Below, piece after piece: positions 60,874 to 64,000 of a stretch of 64,000 nucleotides of DNA (positions are counted from its first letter, which is position 1; the number at the start of each line of letters is the position of its first letter). Under the pieces are notes generated by a model that was not told where the DNA came from, searched no databases, and saw nothing but the letters and a program-made list of their open reading frames with translations. The position numbers and the translations under genes are program-made. Source of the DNA: Parapedobacter flavus (GTDB lineage: Bacteria > Bacteroidota > Bacteroidia > Sphingobacteriales > Sphingobacteriaceae); the NCBI RefSeq assembly GCF_035818675.1, contig NZ_JAYKZZ010000009.1, positions 62,001 through 126,000 on the forward strand, written 5' to 3'.

Positions 60874-61860
60874 ATGATAGGTAAACAATTATCAATCATA
60901 TTATTATGCCTACTACCAAGCATTTATTCGTGTGCTCAGAACCGCTCCGAAGAACCGCAGCTTATGACAATAGAACAGCGAATCGCACATCTGAAAAATA
61001 GCATAACGCACTACGATCAGCAACCGGTATACCGATTACAGATCGAAACAACGAACGCTTATAAAGTGATGATTAACGGTTTTCCCGTAGGCAATAACTT
61101 TGGAAACATCACTCCCCATCTCAACGTCATCGTTAATCATGCCTTGTTAGAAAGTGGCGACCAGCGGTTAGCCATCCAGGTGCACCCATCCTACCATGAA
61201 GATGGATCGGCGCAGGCACTTTCCGACCGAGACGATTTCAGTTTGCGTATTGTACGGACCGGGTTGGCGAATGGCGAACAGCAAGCACCGGAAACCATCT
61301 ATGAATTTAACCTGCGGGATCAAGAAGGATATGCCGATAAACCTACATTTGCTCTTGAGGATCATTTTGAAGCGGGTGTCCCCTATCGCTTAAACGGGTG
61401 GAGCGAAGCGCAACCTTTCAACGTATCGGATAGTGTAACGATAAAGAAAAAGCTGTACGCCGCATATAAGGAAATGATTGAGGCCTATGAGAAGAAGGAT
61501 ATTGATTTTATCTGGAATGCCTACCTGGATGCAGATGCCGAATGGTATCAGTCTGAATATCTCGATGCCGCGGCGATTGAAGATTTTCAACGTAACTATA
61601 TGCGACGGGGGAAGACCTATACCTACGGCCGGGCCACCGAAGCGATAGATGGCGTTCGGTTCTTTCCGCTAGAAAATTTCAATTTAGCTTTTTATTGCGA
61701 TAACAAAATTGCCTGTCTTGAGTTTGCTTCGGATAAATTCAAGGGGGAGTCGAAATTCGCTTACCAAGCGGTGGCCTCTTTAGGCAGGAATGAAGTGCAG
61801 TTTTTTGATTTGTTTTATATGCAAGATCCAAAGAGCGGTGAATTGGTCGTTGTGCGGTAG
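60874..61860 (+). CDS. Exported protein of unknown function (probable lipoprotein)
   Basis: A 328-residue protein with a signal ending IYSC (C20), so probably a lipoprotein. The mature part has a beta-rich N-terminal region (VYRLQIETTNAYKVMINGFP, IAIQVHPS-like stretch) and a C-terminal alpha/beta region with KKKLYAAYKEMIEAYEKKD and aromatic-rich strands, perhaps an NTF2-like fold (inference). No family is recognised. The next gene starts 3 bp after its stop, so the two are coupled. It is divergent from the TonB receptor locus. Confidence 0.72.
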   Translation: MIGKQLSIILLCLLPSIYSCAQNRSEEPQLMTIEQRIAHLKNSITHYDQQPVYRLQIETTNAYKVMINGFPVGNNFGNITPHLNVIVNHALLESGDQRLAIQVHPSYHEDGSAQALSDRDDFSLRIVRTGLANGEQQAPETIYEFNLRDQEGYADKPTFALEDHFEAGVPYRLNGWSEAQPFNVSDSVTIKKKLYAAYKEMIEAYEKKDIDFIWNAYLDADAEWYQSEYLDAAAIEDFQRNYMRRGKTYTYGRATEAIDGVRFFPLENFNLAFYCDNKIACLEFASDKFKGESKFAYQAVASLGRNEVQFFDLFYMQDPKSGELVVVR

Positions 61861-61863
61861 CGT

Positions 61864-62826
61864 ATGAAAGTCGTCGTTTTATTACTGATAACATGCTGCA
61901 CGTCAATCAGAACGATTGCGCAATCTAATGTACCAGATTTCGCGATGGAACTCAAAAAGCTGTTGGAATTGCATTTTTCGGGAACAGCTATCCGAGATGT
62001 AGCTGCTGATTTTATACTCAAATACAATGCTATTAGCAATGAATACGAGCTAGGAGGCGGTATCCGGCAATTGATCGAATCCCCGTCGATCGTCGCTATT
62101 GAGCAAAAAACCGCCAGTTTGCGCCCTTCGGCGGATACGACGACCTTCGCAGGCACCGTTTATTTTGATCGTTATACAGCTCATGCGGTCGTGAATGTCC
62201 ATCCTGTCAATCAAGCGAATAGCGTATTTCATACGGTATCTACTGTACTGAATCCAAAAGGTGGGCTGGAGGCATTTTCCCGACGCTTTCATGATTTCTT
62301 AAGAAGCCGACATGGTAGGGAGACCGACACAGAAACCGTTGAGAACCTGTCAACGTTCCGATTTCTGGTAGAGCGGGACGGCTCACTGATGCCGCTGGAT
62401 ACCGGTATAGCCGAAACGTTGTTTCGTGCCTTTGCGCGACAGGAGATAAAGTGGTCGCCCGGAATTTCGAGTGGACCGCCGTCAAGAAATGAAGTGACTT
62501 TGCACCTAATCACCGAATTTATCCGTACCGGGCAAGGATGGCCAGATGAATATAATTGGGTAAGCATCCGCAGACTACCTCATTTCGATATCGGCGAACA
62601 GCTTACCTATTGCGTAACGAGCAAGGCGTCGCTACCGCCAGGATTGGTGGTCATTTCTGCAATACGCGACCCCATGTTGGGTACCTACCGTTGGCCAATG
62701 ATCCATGGCGGCCCTGCCGAAGCTGCTCAATTGCTCATTAAGGATATACAGGCGGCTTTCGAAAAAGGAACTCCCCTCGAACATCATTCGTTATACAGAC
62801 GGGTTTATTTTTATCGAGACAGGTGA
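61864..62826 (+). CDS. Exported protein with a TonB C-terminal-like domain
   Basis: A 320-residue exported protein (signal peptide to about residue 20, TIAQ). Residues about 130-216 follow the TonB/energy-transducer C-terminal pattern: PKGGLEAFSRRFHDFLR, then FLVERDGSLMPLD, then QEIKWSPGISSGPPSRNEV, where the family has GGxxAF, VxxDGS, WxPGxxxGxPV. Unlike true TonB it has no N-terminal anchor with a Pro-rich span; about 100 extra residues follow. It could bind TonB boxes or be a structural variant used otherwise. It is coupled to the gene upstream. Confidence 0.72.
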   Translation: MKVVVLLLITCCTSIRTIAQSNVPDFAMELKKLLELHFSGTAIRDVAADFILKYNAISNEYELGGGIRQLIESPSIVAIEQKTASLRPSADTTTFAGTVYFDRYTAHAVVNVHPVNQANSVFHTVSTVLNPKGGLEAFSRRFHDFLRSRHGRETDTETVENLSTFRFLVERDGSLMPLDTGIAETLFRAFARQEIKWSPGISSGPPSRNEVTLHLITEFIRTGQGWPDEYNWVSIRRLPHFDIGEQLTYCVTSKASLPPGLVVISAIRDPMLGTYRWPMIHGGPAEAAQLLIKDIQAAFEKGTPLEHHSLYRRVYFYRDR

Positions 62827-62884
62827 AGGTGAAACGGGCGGTAAACGGGGGCAATTCAGATTGTAGCTAGGCAGCTTTCACCTT
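62826..62884 (+). other. Inverted repeat after the 61864 gene
   Basis: AAGGTGAAA (62826-62834) and TTTCACCTT (62876-62884) form a 9-bp stem over a 41-nt loop that itself holds AGCT...AGCT. It follows the stop codon directly, so it may end the transcript, but no strong T-run follows. Confidence 0.4.
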
Positions 62885-62951
62885 TAGTATGTCGGTGGCA
62901 CCCGGGAAGATGTCCCGTAATACACTGTAAAAAACGAAACTGTGGTCCGAC

Positions 62952-63392
62952 ACAATGTTGTCTCATGTCAAAACAATACTGTTACATACCGGCATAGCAT
63001 ACGTTCACCCCATTACAACATCGTTTCGAGTGTACACAACGTTATGTGGGGTCAACCCAGCATCGTTCCGACTTGAACCAATACCCTATCGAACCGGCAC
63101 AACACCGTGTCGAGTCAGCCCGTGCTTGTCTTGCCGCATCCAAGGGCTGTGGTAACGCAATACAACGTTGTCCCGCGTCGCTATAACATTGTAGCGACTA
63201 GATACAGCCTTATGTTGACGAGTGACGATGCCGTCTTCACTTGACCTAACAACGTTCCGGCTAGCCACAACCTTGTGTCGATAAGAGACGATGCTGTCTC
63301 GACGCGACCTATTATCGTTTCGACTAGCGATAGCCTTGTATTGGGGCAAGACGATACGGTTTCGATGTAACATGTTATTGTGTTGGCATGCT
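62952..63392. repeat. Degenerate 21-nt tandem repeat, 21 units in exact phase
   Basis: The segment divides into 21 consecutive units of exactly 21 nt with no insertion or deletion. By eye the consensus is ACAAC-N-TTGT-N-TCGAC-TNGAC (read as four blocks). Column 10 is T in 20 of 21 units, column 9 G in 17, column 14 G in 16, column 3 A in 16, columns 1 and 12 conserved in 15 each. Individual units differ widely, so the array is old or under selection for phase rather than exact sequence. Read on the minus strand in one frame it gives a heptapeptide pattern S-S-R-x-N-V-V, but that frame has stops at 63086-63088, 63005-63007 and 62963-62965. It is not a CRISPR array: no spacers and no identical repeats. 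Confidence 0.85.
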
Positions 63393-63407
63393 ACACGCCG
63401 TGCCATA

Positions 63408-63431
63408 TATTATATGTAGGGACATATAATA
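63408..63431. other. Perfect AT-rich hairpin at the edge of the 21-nt array
   Basis: TATTATATGT (63408-63417) and ACATATAATA (63422-63431) form a perfect 10-bp stem over a 4-nt loop, 16 bp beyond the last clear repeat unit. It could be a boundary element, a terminator for the cold-shock gene transcript without a T-run, or a regulator site. Confidence 0.5.
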
Positions 63432-63542
63432 GGGAGCCGGTCGGACTAATCCGGTGGATAGTTTGCGGGATGAGCAATTGATGGAATGAACAATCGGGGC
63501 TTGCTAACGCATACATGACCGAGGTATGAAGGTAATTACTCA

Positions 63543-63992
63543 CTAACGTTTTGCCACTGCCGTAGCCTGCATGCCGCGAGGACTCCGCATGGGGGTATAC
63601 GATACCTTATCGCCTATGCTTAGTTCCGTAGTTGGCTGGGCAAAGCTGTTCACGTGTACGAAAAGGCGCTCCTGGGTTTGGTCGTTGACAATAAACCCGT
63701 ATCCTTTGGAAGGATCGAAATAACTGACAACGCCAGTAGGTGTAGCATCGGGGTCTTCAGGGAGGGCTCTGGGGATGTCGATGATAATGTCTTCCGCCGC
63801 CACTTTATAAGCGTTTTTCGGATCGGGTGGCGTGTCCGAAAGGTTTCCGTTTTCATCCACGTAAGCCATCATTTCTTCGAGGCTTTTTTGTTTCACCGGC
63901 ATTTGCCGCCGCTCATCCCTACGGAATTCTTTTTCTCTTCGTCTTTCAATTTTTTTCTTTCGTCGTTCTCGTTTGCTAAATGTTTCTGCCAT
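63543..63992 (-). CDS. Cold-shock-domain protein with charged N-terminal extension
   Basis: A 149-residue protein whose C-terminal about 65 residues are a cold-shock domain: TGVVSYFDPSKGYGFIVND with the RNP1 motif KGYGFI, then ERLFVHVNSF as RNP2, and a GDKVSYTPMRSPRGMQATAV end. The N-terminal 45 residues are extremely basic (SKRERRKKKIERRREKEFRR), then an acidic linker. This arrangement is common in Bacteroidota and suggests an RNA-binding protein, perhaps ribosome-associated. The start at 63992 has an ATG in place; the upstream region is cut by the window end. Confidence 0.92.
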   Translation of the reverse strand: MAETFSKRERRKKKIERRREKEFRRDERRQMPVKQKSLEEMMAYVDENGNLSDTPPDPKNAYKVAAEDIIIDIPRALPEDPDATPTGVVSYFDPSKGYGFIVNDQTQERLFVHVNSFAQPTTELSIGDKVSYTPMRSPRGMQATAVAKR

Positions 63993-64000
63993 TAATTTGT

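Larger units (their letters stand above)
62827..63542. other. 716-bp region without a credible gene, mostly repeat array
   Basis: Between the convergent ends of the 61864 gene and the cold-shock gene lie an inverted repeat, a 441-bp degenerate 21-nt tandem array, a perfect AT-rich hairpin and about 110 bp (63432-63542) in which I see nothing. Open frames inside the array arise because the period is a multiple of three. Confidence 0.7.

Noticed and set aside
62952..63392. CRISPR array
   Set aside because: Units are contiguous 21-mers without spacers and are not identical; no cas gene is in the window.
63086..63406. A 106-codon open frame on the minus strand inside the 21-nt array
   Set aside because: It is open mainly because the repeat period is a multiple of three. 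It stops within unit 7 while the array continues, and the same frame has further stops at 63005-63007 and 62963-62965. No promoter box or ribosome site is seen. Kept as one hypothesis (decayed repeat gene), not as a gene.
1..64000. rRNA, tRNA, insertion sequences, prophage or integrase genes
   Set aside because: No transposase, integrase or phage structural motif was found in any long frame, and no cloverleaf or rRNA segment was recognised in the gaps. A covariance-model scan could still find a tRNA that I missed.

Overview
The window comes from a Bacteroidota chromosome, most likely a Sphingobacteriaceae member (Parapedobacter/Pedobacter-like); the genus is an inference. Supporting signs are a short primary sigma factor without region 1.1, many Bacteroidota-type -7 promoter boxes (TAnnTTTG), a general lack of Shine-Dalgarno sequences, a TonB-dependent receptor with a carboxypeptidase-like N-terminal domain, several families found mainly in this phylum (DUF1080, DUF4876, DUF6850, DUF6970), and a sulfite reductase carrying a C-terminal HEPN-like domain. 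I see no rRNA, tRNA, insertion sequence, prophage or CRISPR array.

Layout. 1-5.2 kb: the 3' part of asnB, then a DUF1080 protein, a glutaryl-CoA-type acyl-CoA dehydrogenase, folB, hsp20 and a thioesterase. 5.2-10.9 kb: a compact four-gene DNA repair cassette (MBL-fold exonuclease, ATP-dependent ligase, Lhr-type helicase, PdeM phosphoesterase), followed by a DJ-1/PfpI protein. 11.5-16.2 kb: a minus-strand run manC, enoyl-CoA hydratase, an OmpA/TPR/propeller protein and an SMP-30 lactonase. 16.6-18.8 kb: recQ. 18.9-25.4 kb: a complete assimilatory sulfate reduction and siroheme operon (sir, cobA, sirC, cysH, cysD, cysN). 25.7-30.7 kb: gdhA, a small conserved gene, rnhA, an unknown gene, and a 7TM protein / histidine kinase / response regulator trio. 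30.7-35.3 kb: serC-serA-lysC-lysA on the minus strand. 35.4-42.5 kb: flavin reductase, an NtrC-type regulator, icd, a cation/proton antiporter and a LolC/E-type permease. 42.6-44.6 kb: fmt and the primary sigma factor. 44.7-53.9 kb: M16 peptidase, small envelope proteins, sialate O-acetylesterase, a DnaQ/GIY-YIG nuclease, a GH76-like glycosidase and DUF4180. 53.9-60.6 kb: a four-gene envelope locus (TonB-dependent receptor, DUF4876 lipoprotein, DUF6850 beta-barrel, di-heme peroxidase). 60.9-64 kb: two exported proteins, a long degenerate 21-nt tandem repeat and a cold-shock-domain protein.

The strongest unexplained signals are: (1) a 441-bp array of 21 diverged 21-nt units at 62952-63392 that keeps exact phase without a single indel; (2) the TonB receptor / DUF4876 / DUF6850 / peroxidase locus, which looks like an uptake system with a redox step and no named substrate; (3) five genes whose start codon lies only 4-5 nt after a TAnnTTTG box, implying leaderless mRNAs; (4) a perfect 16-bp palindrome at 42530-42545 made of two back-to-back -7 boxes serving divergent genes; and (5) an hsp20 control region with a sigma-54-like element and inverted repeats. 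All function calls rest on sequence motifs read by eye; no database search was run.
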